Assembly (NCBI GenBank): GCA_934230325.1
Contig: CAKQEP010000005.1
Span: forward strand, 42,232 to 106,231
Length of the DNA stretch: 64,000 bases
Source: an uncultured Clostridia bacterium
Lineage (GTDB): Bacteria > Bacillota > Clostridia > Christensenellales > CAG-314
Reading direction: 5' to 3'
In this document: one piece after another, positions 8,864-17,018 of the stretch
Position numbering within the stretch: the stretch's first letter is position 1
Layout: each line of letters opens with the position of its first letter
Notes under the pieces: generated by a model
Database searches by the model: none
The model's input: only the letters and a program-made list of their open reading frames with translations
What the model was told of the DNA's origin: nothing
Position numbers and translations under genes: made by a program

Positions 8864-10837
8864 TTACAATCCCTCGAATTCCTTATATGTTTTTTGAGCA
8901 ATATCCAAAGAAAGCGTTTTGTTTGTCCATATTTCAAAGTTTTTTACGGCTTGCCAAAACAACATTTTTTTGCCGTCAAGCACAGTTACGCCGCAACGTT
9001 TTGCCGTTTTTAATAATTCCGTTTCGCAAAAATAGTAAGCGTCAAATACAAACTTTGCGGCGGCAATTTGTTTTTCCGTAACAAAACAAAGTTTGTCCTT
9101 TACGGGAACAAAACTCAAAATTCCGTCAAAATCGGCGTCGTCGTAAAGGTCAAAAACCTTTTTGAGTTGCACCGCTTTTTCTGCCGTGCGGTTTTTTACC
9201 GTCACGCGCGCGCCGCCGTCCACAAGACACTTTATCGCCGCCTGCGCCGCGCCGCCGCAACCGACAACCAAAAGTTTTGCGTTTTTTACGTCGATACCCG
9301 CTTGTTTCAACGTCGTCATTACGCCGTATCCGTCGGTATTAAAACACAAAGTTTTGCCCGCAAACAATAGCGTATTTACCGTTTTGTCGGGTTTGACTTG
9401 ATTTTTGAAAGGCATAGTCAGGTTTGCGCCGTAATACTCTTTTGATATGCGTTTGAGCGTTGTTTCAAACTCGCTTTTTTTCGTTTGTAATAGGTCGTAA
9501 CTGACTTTTATCCCCGTGTTTTTGCTTAATAAAGCGTAAATTTTGGGGGACAAACTGTTTTTAACGTCGCTACCGACAAGACAAAGCCTATACTCCATAC
9601 CGCACAATGCGAAAAAACACGGACAACTGACGGCAATACAAGACGCGTCCGATACTTCGCAACCGTTTTGACTCAACAATCCCGCAACGACGCCCAACAT
9701 ACTTATGCGGTGGTCGTCCGTTGTCGGAATGTTTCCGCCGAGTATTTTTCCGTTGCCGTGTACCGTTATACTGTCTTCGTCGCATTCTACCGAAACGCCT
9801 ATGCTTTTGAGCGCGGCAACGGTGGTGGCTATTCTGTCGGTTTCCTTTACTTTAAGACCGCCAAGCCCTTCTAAACGGCTCGTACCCTTTGTCAACGCGG
9901 CAATAAGGCACAAGACGGGGATTTCGTCAAGCATAAGCGCGCTTTGGCTCTGCGACACATTAAAAGGCTTTAAAACGCTCTTACGTATCGTTAAATCACC
10001 GACGTTTTCGCCGCAGACGATTTTTGCGTCGGATACCGATATATCTGCGCCGCTATCCGACAAAACCGTCAAAAACTCCGTGCGAGTCGGGTTTAGCAAA
10101 ACGTTTTCGAGCGTTATTCCGCCCTTTGCAATCTCCAACGCCACGAGATTTGCCGCAGTAGAAAAATCGTTTGCTACGGTAAGGTCGATTGACTTTAATG
10201 CAGAGGGTTTAATCGTAACTTTTCCGCCGCAAGTCTGTACGTCCGCTCCGAATAACGACAACATAATTTCTGTATGGTTGCGAGTCGTCGTGTTTTCTAT
10301 TACAGTAGTTGCTCCTTGCGCAAACAATCCCGCAAAAAGCAACGCGCTTTTTACCTGCGCGGACGGCTTTTTAAGATTAAATTCCTTACCGCGCAAGCCG
10401 TTGTTTTTTTTGATTTTAAACAAACAGCCTTGCTCAAAAACTATGTTTGCGCCCATAGCGTTTAATAGTTCCGCTACGTTTTGCATAGGGCGTCGGGATA
10501 AACTTTGGTCGCCGATAAACGTCGCTTCTACGTTGAGTCCCGCGACTACTCCCGCCAAAAGACGCGCCGTCGTCGCGCTGTTTTTGCAATCTAAAACGAC
10601 GTCGTTTGTCGCATTTTTGATAGGACGTATTATTGTTTTGCCGACAAGAAACTCAAACGACGCTCCGAGCGCCGTCAAACAATCCGCCGTTGCCAAAGTA
10701 TCGGCATTGAGTCCCGCATTATACACCGTACAGCAGCCGTCGCTCAACGCGCCGCAAATAAAGGCTCTGTGCGTGACGGATTTGTCACCGAAACCGACGT
10801 CGATAGTATCAATTTTTAGGGCGGGTTTTACAAACAC
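8864..10837 (-). CDS. aroA/aroE: AroA-AroE fusion: EPSP synthase + shikimate dehydrogenase
   Basis: One 657-codon frame with two complete enzymes. Residues 1-413 are EPSP synthase: FGDKSVTHRA, NSATTARLL (86-94), SAQVK (159-163), LMLDEIP, VKETDRI and DDHRISM. Residues 414-657 are shikimate dehydrogenase: KNSLSPKIY, GANLTMPFKNQV, NTDGYG, GCGGAAQAAI and NRTAEKA. The junction has no linker and no stop. The methionine at 9598 that would start a free AroE has no ribosome site before it, so a fused product is expected. Ala88 and SAQVK resemble class II, glyphosate-insensitive EPSP synthases. Start is GTG at 10837, overlapping the preceding gene by 29 bases; GGAGG lies 12 bases upstream. Confidence 0.92.
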   Translation of the reverse strand: MFVKPALKIDTIDVGFGDKSVTHRAFICGALSDGCCTVYNAGLNADTLATADCLTALGASFEFLVGKTIIRPIKNATNDVVLDCKNSATTARLLAGVVAGLNVEATFIGDQSLSRRPMQNVAELLNAMGANIVFEQGCLFKIKKNNGLRGKEFNLKKPSAQVKSALLFAGLFAQGATTVIENTTTRNHTEIMLSLFGADVQTCGGKVTIKPSALKSIDLTVANDFSTAANLVALEIAKGGITLENVLLNPTRTEFLTVLSDSGADISVSDAKIVCGENVGDLTIRKSVLKPFNVSQSQSALMLDEIPVLCLIAALTKGTSRLEGLGGLKVKETDRIATTVAALKSIGVSVECDEDSITVHGNGKILGGNIPTTDDHRISMLGVVAGLLSQNGCEVSDASCIAVSCPCFFALCGMEYRLCLVGSDVKNSLSPKIYALLSKNTGIKVSYDLLQTKKSEFETTLKRISKEYYGANLTMPFKNQVKPDKTVNTLLFAGKTLCFNTDGYGVMTTLKQAGIDVKNAKLLVVGCGGAAQAAIKCLVDGGARVTVKNRTAEKAVQLKKVFDLYDDADFDGILSFVPVKDKLCFVTEKQIAAAKFVFDAYYFCETELLKTAKRCGVTVLDGKKMLFWQAVKNFEIWTNKTLSLDIAQKTYKEFEGL

Positions 10838-12824
10838 TTTTTAAAAATTCCTCCGTCGTTTTTTTGTCGACGTAATATATTTTGTAATCGAAACACGGGC
10901 GGGCAAAAACAAAACAAATTTTATCTCCGTCGTTCTTTTTGTCTTCGCCGCACAAACTTGCAAGTTGTTTCGCATCGTCCGAGTAAATATCGACGAGTTT
11001 ATTAAGATATTTTTTTATGTAGTCCAGCGTTTTTTTGCAAAACTGCGGCGATATTACGCCTAAACGCAACGCAAACAACGTTTCTAAACACAAACCGTTT
11101 AACACCGCTTGACCGTGCGGAAGTTTGTACTTGGATTCCAGCGCGTGACCGAAGGTATGCCCCAAATTGAGCTGCTTGCGTTCCAACTCGTCAAAAAGGT
11201 CTGCGGATACTACAAAGTTTTTGTAGGCTACGCATTTTTTTATCAAAGCGGGCAAATCGTCGCCGTTTTTAAGTCCGTCAAAAACCGACGGACAAAGCAA
11301 GCCGTACTTGACGATTTCTCCAAACCCTTCTTGCAAAAGGCGTTGGTCGTTGGTCTTTAAAAAATCAAAATCGACGACGGTGTATTCCGGCAAATTGTAT
11401 CCCCCGACGAGATTTTTTACTCCGTCAAAGTTCACTGCGTTTTTGCCGCCCAAAGCAGCGTCGGTCATAGCAAGCAACGTCGTCGGCACGGTGACAAAAC
11501 GCAATCCGCGCTTGTAAATCTGCGCCGCAAACCCCGCAACGTCGCATACCGCGCCGCCGCCGACGGCAACGACAACGGTATTTTTGTTTGCGCCTTTATC
11601 TTTAAAATATTGCAAAAGGTTTAATGCGACGGCAATATCTTTGCACTCCTCTCCCGCAGGCAAAAGGTACGCCCGCCCTTTAAAATCGACTGTTTCCGCA
11701 ACCTTTTTGTCGGTAACAAACAGCGTATCGGCGTCAAAATCGTCTACGGAAAACTTTTTGTAACGCACTGCGTCGCCTTTTAAAATCAAGTCCAACACCG
11801 CCGCCGCCAAGATGCTTTCCGCTATCACGCCTACGTTTTGAACGACGCAAACGTCGCTACGCTCGTAATGAGAATCGACGGTTTTTTTTGTGACTATATC
11901 TACCGTTCTCACGCCTTTTGCCGTCGTCGGAACGGGTTTAACGGTCAGATTTATTTTGAGGTCGCCCCCCGTCGTCATACCTGCCGTAACGCCGCCGCAA
12001 TTGTTTGTCGCATAAAAGATGTTGCCGTTTTTGTCGGTTTTGAGCGCGTCGCATACTTTGCCGTTTGTGCTGTCCGCATACTTTGCTCCGATGCCGAAAC
12101 TCACGCCTTTTACCGACGGAATACTCATCATTTTTTGCGCCAAAACGCCGTCGAGTTTTTGGTCGTAATGAAAAAAGTCGCCCAAGCCCGTCGGCAACCC
12201 GACGCAACCGACTTCTACCGAGCCGCCCACGCTGTCGCCCGCCGCGCGCGCTTCCTGTATGCGGCGCAACATTTTTTGCTTTGTTTCGTCGGACGGGCAA
12301 TGCATATCGTCCTTTTTTATGCGCGAATAATCGTTGCGATAATCAAACGGCGCGTCGCATTTTACGCCGCCGACGTTTCTCGTGAGATAATAAGTAAAAA
12401 TCCCCTTGCTCTCCAAAATCTGTCGGCAAATTTCGCCAAACGCAACGTAAGCCGCCGTACGCCTTGCAGAAGCCCTTTCGCAAACGTAACGAGCATCTTT
12501 TAGCCCGAGCGCAGTACACCCGACAAAATCGGCGTGGCCGCTTCTCAATGCCGTTATCGGCGGCTTTGACTCCACTCCGTCGTCTTTGTTTTTGATAAAA
12601 AACTCCAACGGTCTGCCGTCGGTGACAAAATCTGCGGAAACTCCCGACAAAAACTCTACTCTGTCCGATTCCGATTTCATGCGGGCGCTGCGCCCCGCGC
12701 CGGCGCGACGTAAAGCAAGTTGCTCGTTTAGTCGGTCGACGTTTATTTTAAAATCGGCGGGCAATCCGATAGCCTTGCAGTGGTATCCGTCGCCGTGAGA
12801 AAGTCCTTTTGCAAAAAATTTCAT
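10809..12824 (-). CDS. aroC/aroB: AroC-AroB fusion: chorismate synthase + 3-dehydroquinate synthase
   Basis: One 671-residue frame. About residues 1-350 are chorismate synthase: LSHGDGYHCKAIG, LRRAGAGRSARMKSESDRVEF split over the FMN site, RSGHADFVG, RASARRTAAYVAFG and the late NNCGGVTAGMTTGGD. Residues about 352-671 are 3-dehydroquinate synthase: VGGGAVCDVAGF (NAD site), VPTTLLAMTDAALGGKNAVN, EGFGEIVKYG and LNLGHTFGHALE (metal ligands). The enzymes catalyse the last and the second steps of the pathway. Start ATG 12824 has GGAG nine bases upstream and lies one base after the preceding stop. Both halves are slightly short but keep their catalytic residues. Confidence 0.92.
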   Translation of the reverse strand: MKFFAKGLSHGDGYHCKAIGLPADFKINVDRLNEQLALRRAGAGRSARMKSESDRVEFLSGVSADFVTDGRPLEFFIKNKDDGVESKPPITALRSGHADFVGCTALGLKDARYVCERASARRTAAYVAFGEICRQILESKGIFTYYLTRNVGGVKCDAPFDYRNDYSRIKKDDMHCPSDETKQKMLRRIQEARAAGDSVGGSVEVGCVGLPTGLGDFFHYDQKLDGVLAQKMMSIPSVKGVSFGIGAKYADSTNGKVCDALKTDKNGNIFYATNNCGGVTAGMTTGGDLKINLTVKPVPTTAKGVRTVDIVTKKTVDSHYERSDVCVVQNVGVIAESILAAAVLDLILKGDAVRYKKFSVDDFDADTLFVTDKKVAETVDFKGRAYLLPAGEECKDIAVALNLLQYFKDKGANKNTVVVAVGGGAVCDVAGFAAQIYKRGLRFVTVPTTLLAMTDAALGGKNAVNFDGVKNLVGGYNLPEYTVVDFDFLKTNDQRLLQEGFGEIVKYGLLCPSVFDGLKNGDDLPALIKKCVAYKNFVVSADLFDELERKQLNLGHTFGHALESKYKLPHGQAVLNGLCLETLFALRLGVISPQFCKKTLDYIKKYLNKLVDIYSDDAKQLASLCGEDKKNDGDKICFVFARPCFDYKIYYVDKKTTEEFLKSVCKTRPKN

Positions 12825-12825
12825 A

Positions 12826-14148
12826 CTACGCAACTCCGCAATATGCGTTTTTACGCATAAATTCCGCTATCGCCAAGCGGTAAACTCCTTTAAACACCGC
12901 ATTTGACGTTGCGTTTTGGCGAGAAAAATCGAAGGAAAGTTCCGCGCCGTTTTTTATCGTGACGACGATATTTCCTTTTTGGTCGGTGCGATAAATTTTG
13001 TCGCCGCAACCGGAATTTTTCAACCTTGTCAACGCGTCTTGAGTGGGGTGTCCGTAACTGTTTGGATCGCCTACCGAAATAATGGCGTATTCGGGCTTAA
13101 TAACGTCCAAAAACGGCTGATTAGAAGATTCTTTGCCGCCGTGATGACCTACTTTTAATATATCGACGTCGGCAAAATCTGCGGTCTTGCCGTATAAACC
13201 CGATTGAACGAGGTTGATAAAATTATTTTCCTGCTTTTTGTCGGCGTCGCCCGTCAAACATATCTTTTTGTCGTATATTTCTGCAATTACTATCGGGGAA
13301 ACGTTGTTTTTGTCCTGCGCAGTGCTGATGTTTACGTACATGGCGGGCGTGGGGTTGTAAAAATACATTTCATAACCCGTTCCGCTCAAAACGTTTTCTC
13401 CTACGTTAAAGTGGGTAACGCAGTCTTTTTCCTCCGCCACCGCTTTAACAAAGTCGTGGTATACGCCTGTAGAAATGGTGCTGTACTCGTAATTGTTGTC
13501 CGCTACAAACTGTTTTAGCGGATCGTCGGCGTATTTTGACATAATCATGGGACGATACACTTCCTTGACGATAATGTCGTCGCGTTTTATTACGTCGTCA
13601 AGACTTCCGCAATGGTCTGCGTCGGCGTGAGTGAGAAGTACGTAGTCCAACGTCAGAGTTCCGTCGGCGTCCTTGACGCCTATTTTGTCGTCCAAAAGAT
13701 AATTTATTATTCCGTTGGCAATTACGTCGCTTTTTTTGCCGCCGTCAACAAGCATCTTTTTGCCGTCGGGCAACTCCAAAAACAGACAATCGCCTTGATT
13801 TACGTCTATTACGTGCAACCTGAAATCGCCGCCGTCCGCCGCAGCAAGGGTTACGCTCGGTTTTATCGGCGTGTAATTATAGAATTTGAAAAAGTCGCCG
13901 TTAATCTCAAAGTTGAAAGGCGCAATATCCATATAAAACATTACGCCCGCAACGATAACTACCAGCGCAACGATAAAAATCGCCGCATTTATTTTTCTTT
14001 TTGCGGATTTGCTCTTTTTTCTGCCGGCGGCTTTGCTTGCCGCTACTCCCGCAGCCGCTACCCCCGCCGCAAATTTACCTATATCTTTGGCTTGTTGTTG
14101 TGAAGATTTTGACGTACGCTTTTTGTTTCCGTCGTTATTGTTTGCCAT
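12826..14148 (-). CDS. Membrane-anchored metallo-beta-lactamase-fold hydrolase (ComEC C-terminal type)
   Basis: A 440-residue protein. A basic, Ala-rich N-terminus is followed by one helix at about residues 55-72, then an extracytoplasmic metallo-hydrolase domain resembling the C-terminal part of ComEC. Metal motifs are LTHADADHCG, LTGDAD, and VGHHGGKESS, with DVNQGDCLFLELPDGKKMLVD before them. Relatives are often annotated as nuclease or competence-like hydrolases; the substrate is unknown. It overlaps the patatin gene by 14 bases and is followed one base later by the AroC-AroB gene, so it is translationally coupled to both. GGAG lies upstream of the ATG. Confidence 0.85.
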   Translation of the reverse strand: MANNNDGNKKRTSKSSQQQAKDIGKFAAGVAAAGVAASKAAGRKKSKSAKRKINAAIFIVALVVIVAGVMFYMDIAPFNFEINGDFFKFYNYTPIKPSVTLAAADGGDFRLHVIDVNQGDCLFLELPDGKKMLVDGGKKSDVIANGIINYLLDDKIGVKDADGTLTLDYVLLTHADADHCGSLDDVIKRDDIIVKEVYRPMIMSKYADDPLKQFVADNNYEYSTISTGVYHDFVKAVAEEKDCVTHFNVGENVLSGTGYEMYFYNPTPAMYVNISTAQDKNNVSPIVIAEIYDKKICLTGDADKKQENNFINLVQSGLYGKTADFADVDILKVGHHGGKESSNQPFLDVIKPEYAIISVGDPNSYGHPTQDALTRLKNSGCGDKIYRTDQKGNIVVTIKNGAELSFDFSRQNATSNAVFKGVYRLAIAEFMRKNAYCGVA

Positions 14149-15007
14149 CTTTTTTCTCCTTTTTTGATTTTTTAGATTTTTTTTCGGGATACAGCGATTG
14201 TTTTATCTGCGGAATAACTTCCTTCGCGGCATTGTACCCCGCTGTCACAAGTAAATCTATATCCGATACCATACTCGCCCTATGCCCGCGCATGTCGGGC
14301 GCAATTACAAAATCGGAATTTGACAAACCTTTGTAAGAAGTCGATTTCATCGCTATGTTAAACGACGCCTTTAACGCAGAAAAAACGTTTCTCCCCGCCG
14401 TGCCTACGTCGCCAACGTTGCTTAACGTTACGCCGACAACGACGTCCGCGCCCATTTTTTTGGCGGCGTCTGCGGGCAGATTGTTTGTGAGTCCGCCGTC
14501 AACGAGATGTTTGCCGTCCAAGTCTATCCCGTCAAAAAATACGGGGGCAGAACAACTCGCCGCTACGCACAACGCAAGATTGCCTTTGTCCAAAACGACT
14601 TCGTTACCCGTCAAAAAGTCCGTCGCAACGCAACAAAAAGGCGTTTTTAAATCTTCTATTTCTAAATCGCCTACGGAACGGCGTACAACGTCGGTGAGAT
14701 TTGTCGATTTTGACGGGGTTAAAAGCATCTTGCTGTTGCGAATTTCACTCATTTTTATCGTTCGAGCAAAACTCAACATGCTTTCGCAATCGTACCCCGC
14801 GCAATAAAGCGCGCCCACCAAACTCCCCGCCGAAGTACCCGACACGTAATCAAAACGTATGCCTTCTTCTTCAAACGCGGCAAGAACGCCTATGTGCGCA
14901 AAACCTTTTGCGCCGCCGCCCGACAACGCAAGTCCGAGTTTTTTTTGCGTTTGGTCTGCTCTTTGTTTTTTGAATTTAAATTTAAACAGTTTGCTAAATA
15001 GTCCCAT
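14135..15007 (-). CDS. Patatin-like phospholipase (RssA/YchK type)
   Basis: A 290-residue patatin-family hydrolase. The oxyanion loop SGGGAKG, nucleophile elbow GTSAG and catalytic DGG in VDGGLTNNLPADAAK are all present. The family cleaves acyl esters of lipids using a Ser-Asp dyad. The C-terminus is strongly basic (KKSKKSKKEKK). I chose ATG at 15007 because it follows a good promoter by only six bases; longer in-frame starts lie inside that promoter. It is the first gene of the operon that goes on to the shikimate genes. Its link to them is unclear. Confidence 0.88.
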   Translation of the reverse strand: MGLFSKLFKFKFKKQRADQTQKKLGLALSGGGAKGFAHIGVLAAFEEEGIRFDYVSGTSAGSLVGALYCAGYDCESMLSFARTIKMSEIRNSKMLLTPSKSTNLTDVVRRSVGDLEIEDLKTPFCCVATDFLTGNEVVLDKGNLALCVAASCSAPVFFDGIDLDGKHLVDGGLTNNLPADAAKKMGADVVVGVTLSNVGDVGTAGRNVFSALKASFNIAMKSTSYKGLSNSDFVIAPDMRGHRASMVSDIDLLVTAGYNAAKEVIPQIKQSLYPEKKSKKSKKEKKDGKQ

Positions 15008-15013
15008 GTTTAG

Positions 15014-15042
15014 ATTATATAACAATAACCCTCTTTTTGCAA
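15014..15042 (-). promoter_or_regulatory. Promoter of the patatin-aro operon (leaderless start)
   Basis: TTGCAA and TATAAT with a 17-base spacer on the minus strand. Six bases (CTAAAC) separate the -10 hexamer from the ATG at 15007, so transcription should begin at or beside the A of the start codon. No Shine-Dalgarno sequence lies upstream. This is the only clear promoter seen for the six-gene operon. Confidence 0.75.
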
Positions 15043-15080
15043 TAGTAGGAAAAAAAAAGGTAAAAATCATCGCAAAATCC

Positions 15081-15110
15081 TTGTAAATTTGCGCCGTTGT
15101 TTGATAAAAT
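15081..15110 (+). promoter_or_regulatory. Promoter of the TtcA-like gene (leaderless start)
   Basis: TTGTAA and TAAAAT with an 18-base spacer on the plus strand, divergent from the patatin promoter. The ATG at 15118 comes seven bases after the -10 hexamer and has no ribosome site, so a leaderless transcript is likely here too. Confidence 0.6.
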
Positions 15111-15117
15111 AATCGGT

Positions 15118-15900
15118 ATGAAAACTCAACAAATGCTTTCGCCTTTTAGGCGCGCGATAACTCAATACGATTTGATACAAGACGGCGACAAAATTGCCGT
15201 CGGAGTGAGCGGCGGCAAGGACAGCCTTACGCTGTTGGCATTGCTAAACGCTTACAAACGGTTTAGCCCGCAAAAATTCGATTTGATTGCCGTAACGATA
15301 GATATGGGGTTTGACGGCAGCGATTACTCCGCCATAGCAAAATGGTGCGCCGACAACAATATTCCGTATATTTTGGAAAAAACCGATATTGCGGAAATTA
15401 TTTTTGACGTCAGACAGGAAACAAACCCTTGCAGCCTATGCTCAAAAATGCGGCGCGGAGCGTTGAACGGCGTTATTACGGCGCAAGGTTGCAACAAACT
15501 CGCGCTCGGTCATCACCGCGACGACGTGACGGAAACGTTTTTTTTGAGTCTTCTTTTTGAAGGGCGGCTAAATACCTTTGCTCCAAAAAGTTTTATGACT
15601 CGTAGTAAGATTACGCTCATACGTCCTCTCGTTTTTACGACGGAAAACGATATTGCCGCATACGCGCGCGACGCAGAATTGCCCGTTGCGCACAACCCGT
15701 GTCCTGCCGACAAACACACCCAACGTCAGTATATGAAAAATTTAATCAAAAAAATACAGGAAGATATACCCTTTGCGCCGGAAAGAATTGCCGCCGCAAT
15801 ATCAAACCCCGACAGATACAATTTGTGGGACGATTTGGAAAAAAAGTATCAGTCGCAAAAATCAATCGACGAGAGCAAAAACGACCTTTGCAACCTGTAA
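15118..15900 (+). CDS. TtcA-like PP-loop tRNA thiolation protein
   Basis: A 260-residue PP-loop ATPase of the TtcA/TtuA group. It shows the pyrophosphate loop VGVSGGKDSL, a CSLC cysteine pair and GHHRDDVTETFF. The family activates a tRNA base by adenylation and replaces oxygen with sulfur, often using a 4Fe-4S cluster held by the CxxC pair plus one more cysteine (here NPCPADKHTQR is a candidate). The exact modified base (s2C32 in TtcA) is inferred from the family. It stands alone between a leaderless promoter and a terminator. Confidence 0.85.
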   Translation: MKTQQMLSPFRRAITQYDLIQDGDKIAVGVSGGKDSLTLLALLNAYKRFSPQKFDLIAVTIDMGFDGSDYSAIAKWCADNNIPYILEKTDIAEIIFDVRQETNPCSLCSKMRRGALNGVITAQGCNKLALGHHRDDVTETFFLSLLFEGRLNTFAPKSFMTRSKITLIRPLVFTTENDIAAYARDAELPVAHNPCPADKHTQRQYMKNLIKKIQEDIPFAPERIAAAISNPDRYNLWDDLEKKYQSQKSIDESKNDLCNL

Positions 15901-15944
15901 ACCCTACATAAAATTATTAAAAATCAGCAAAAACAATAAAAATT

Positions 15945-15975
15945 ACCCGCCGTTTACTTTTGGTTGACGGCGGGT
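15945..15975. terminator. Bidirectional terminator
   Basis: Nine-base stem ACCCGCCGT/ACGGCGGGT with a 13-base loop. T-rich stretches follow on both strands (ATCGTTTTGTTTTG on plus; TTTTTATTGTTTTT on minus). It serves the convergent TtcA-like and membrane-protein genes. Confidence 0.85.
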
Positions 15976-16012
15976 ATCGTTTTGTTTTGTATTGTATTGT
16001 TTGTTTTGTTTT

Positions 16013-16690
16013 TTAATCGCGCTTTAACACTTTGATTTCTTCTTCTTCGGAAGGCGTACCGTCGCTATCCATAAGCGATTCCGAACCGTTACCGGCGTTT
16101 TTTGCGCAATAACAACCCACAAAAAGCGACGCGGCGGCTACTTCCATAAGAACAGCTACAAAACTGTACCACTCGAGTCTACTTATCGCCGCTCCCACGG
16201 TATCGAATACAAGCATAACAAACGCCGCGCACAAAAATACAACGTATAAAACTTTAATCGCTTTGTCGTACTTGTTGCCGCCTTTGATATGCTCCGACAA
16301 AAAGAGCAATCCGATAACGCACAACGAACCGTCCATAATAAAGCCGAATATGCCGAATATCACAAAAAACGCGTCGTTGTAACTTAAAAATGCAAAATAG
16401 TCAAACAATCCGAGCAAAATCCAGATAAACAAATAGCCGAAGTACACCACAAAGAAAGTTTTAAACTTGTTTTCTTCCTTTTTGATAAGCGCGACGAGTC
16501 CGAATACCAGTATCGCCAAGTGAACTATTGCCTTCAAAAGCAAAACGATGACGTTCATTGCGTTAGCGTTGCTCACGGCTATATTTATCAATTTAAACAA
16601 ATACTCTAAAAACTGCAGTCCCGCCAACGCCGACATTGTAATTATCAGTATGTTTTTAAGTTTGCTTACCGTTTTATCGATAAAATTCAA
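16013..16690 (-). CDS. Unknown membrane protein with acidic tail
   Basis: I do not recognise a family. About 225 residues with five or six hydrophobic segments and a hydrophilic, acidic C-terminus (SDGTPSEEEEIKVLKRD). Start is taken as TTG at 16690 because AGGTGA lies at ribosome-site distance; the in-frame GTG three codons earlier is inside that site. It is a single gene with a strong promoter and a shared terminator. Function is unknown. Confidence 0.7.
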   Translation of the reverse strand: MNFIDKTVSKLKNILIITMSALAGLQFLEYLFKLINIAVSNANAMNVIVLLLKAIVHLAILVFGLVALIKKEENKFKTFFVVYFGYLFIWILLGLFDYFAFLSYNDAFFVIFGIFGFIMDGSLCVIGLLFLSEHIKGGNKYDKAIKVLYVVFLCAAFVMLVFDTVGAAISRLEWYSFVAVLMEVAAASLFVGCYCAKNAGNGSESLMDSDGTPSEEEEIKVLKRD

Positions 16691-16728
16691 AACAATCACC
16701 TCGTAAAAATTCTATTTTTATTTTATTC

Positions 16729-16757
16729 AGTATATCACTTTATTGATACAGTGTCAA
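16729..16757 (-). promoter_or_regulatory. Promoter of the unknown membrane protein
   Basis: TTGACA, 17-base spacer, TATACT on the minus strand, nearly consensus. It lies 39 bases ahead of the chosen TTG start. Between this promoter and ppdK (16758-17018) there is no gene that I can support. Confidence 0.85.
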
Positions 16758-16920
16758 GACTTGTCGCAACAAAACATCGTACAATCCCCGCATTTTACCA
16801 CTATTTTTTCTAAAAAAACCTTGTTTTTTGGCGTGGCGATGTTTATTTTGCCGACAAAACTATACAAAATTGTTTGACAAAAAACTTTTTGCTAAACAAC
16901 CTTGCTCAAATAATCAGGAC

Positions 16921-16948
16921 AAGCCGCCGTCTATGCCGACGGCGGCTT
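16921..16948. terminator. Strong hairpin downstream of ppdK, possible terminator
   Basis: Eleven-base-pair perfect stem AAGCCGCCGTC/GACGGCGGCTT with a six-base loop, 70 bases past the ppdK stop. A good T-run is missing on both sides, so it may protect the ppdK mRNA 3' end or be a weak terminator. Confidence 0.5.
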
Positions 16949-17018
16949 GCGTAATAAACCTTAATAAAATTTACTCAATAAACTTGATAAAATCTTTTAA
17001 AACGCTTTTAAAAATTTC

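Noticed and set aside
9588..9610. Separate start for aroE at the internal ATG (9598)
   Set aside because: No ribosome site precedes it, and the upstream frame is open and ends in a normal AroA C-terminus without stop, so a fusion is the simpler reading.
12824..12833. TTG at 12833 as start of the AroC-AroB gene
   Set aside because: It would leave no space after GGAG; ATG at 12824 has normal spacing and matches the family start.
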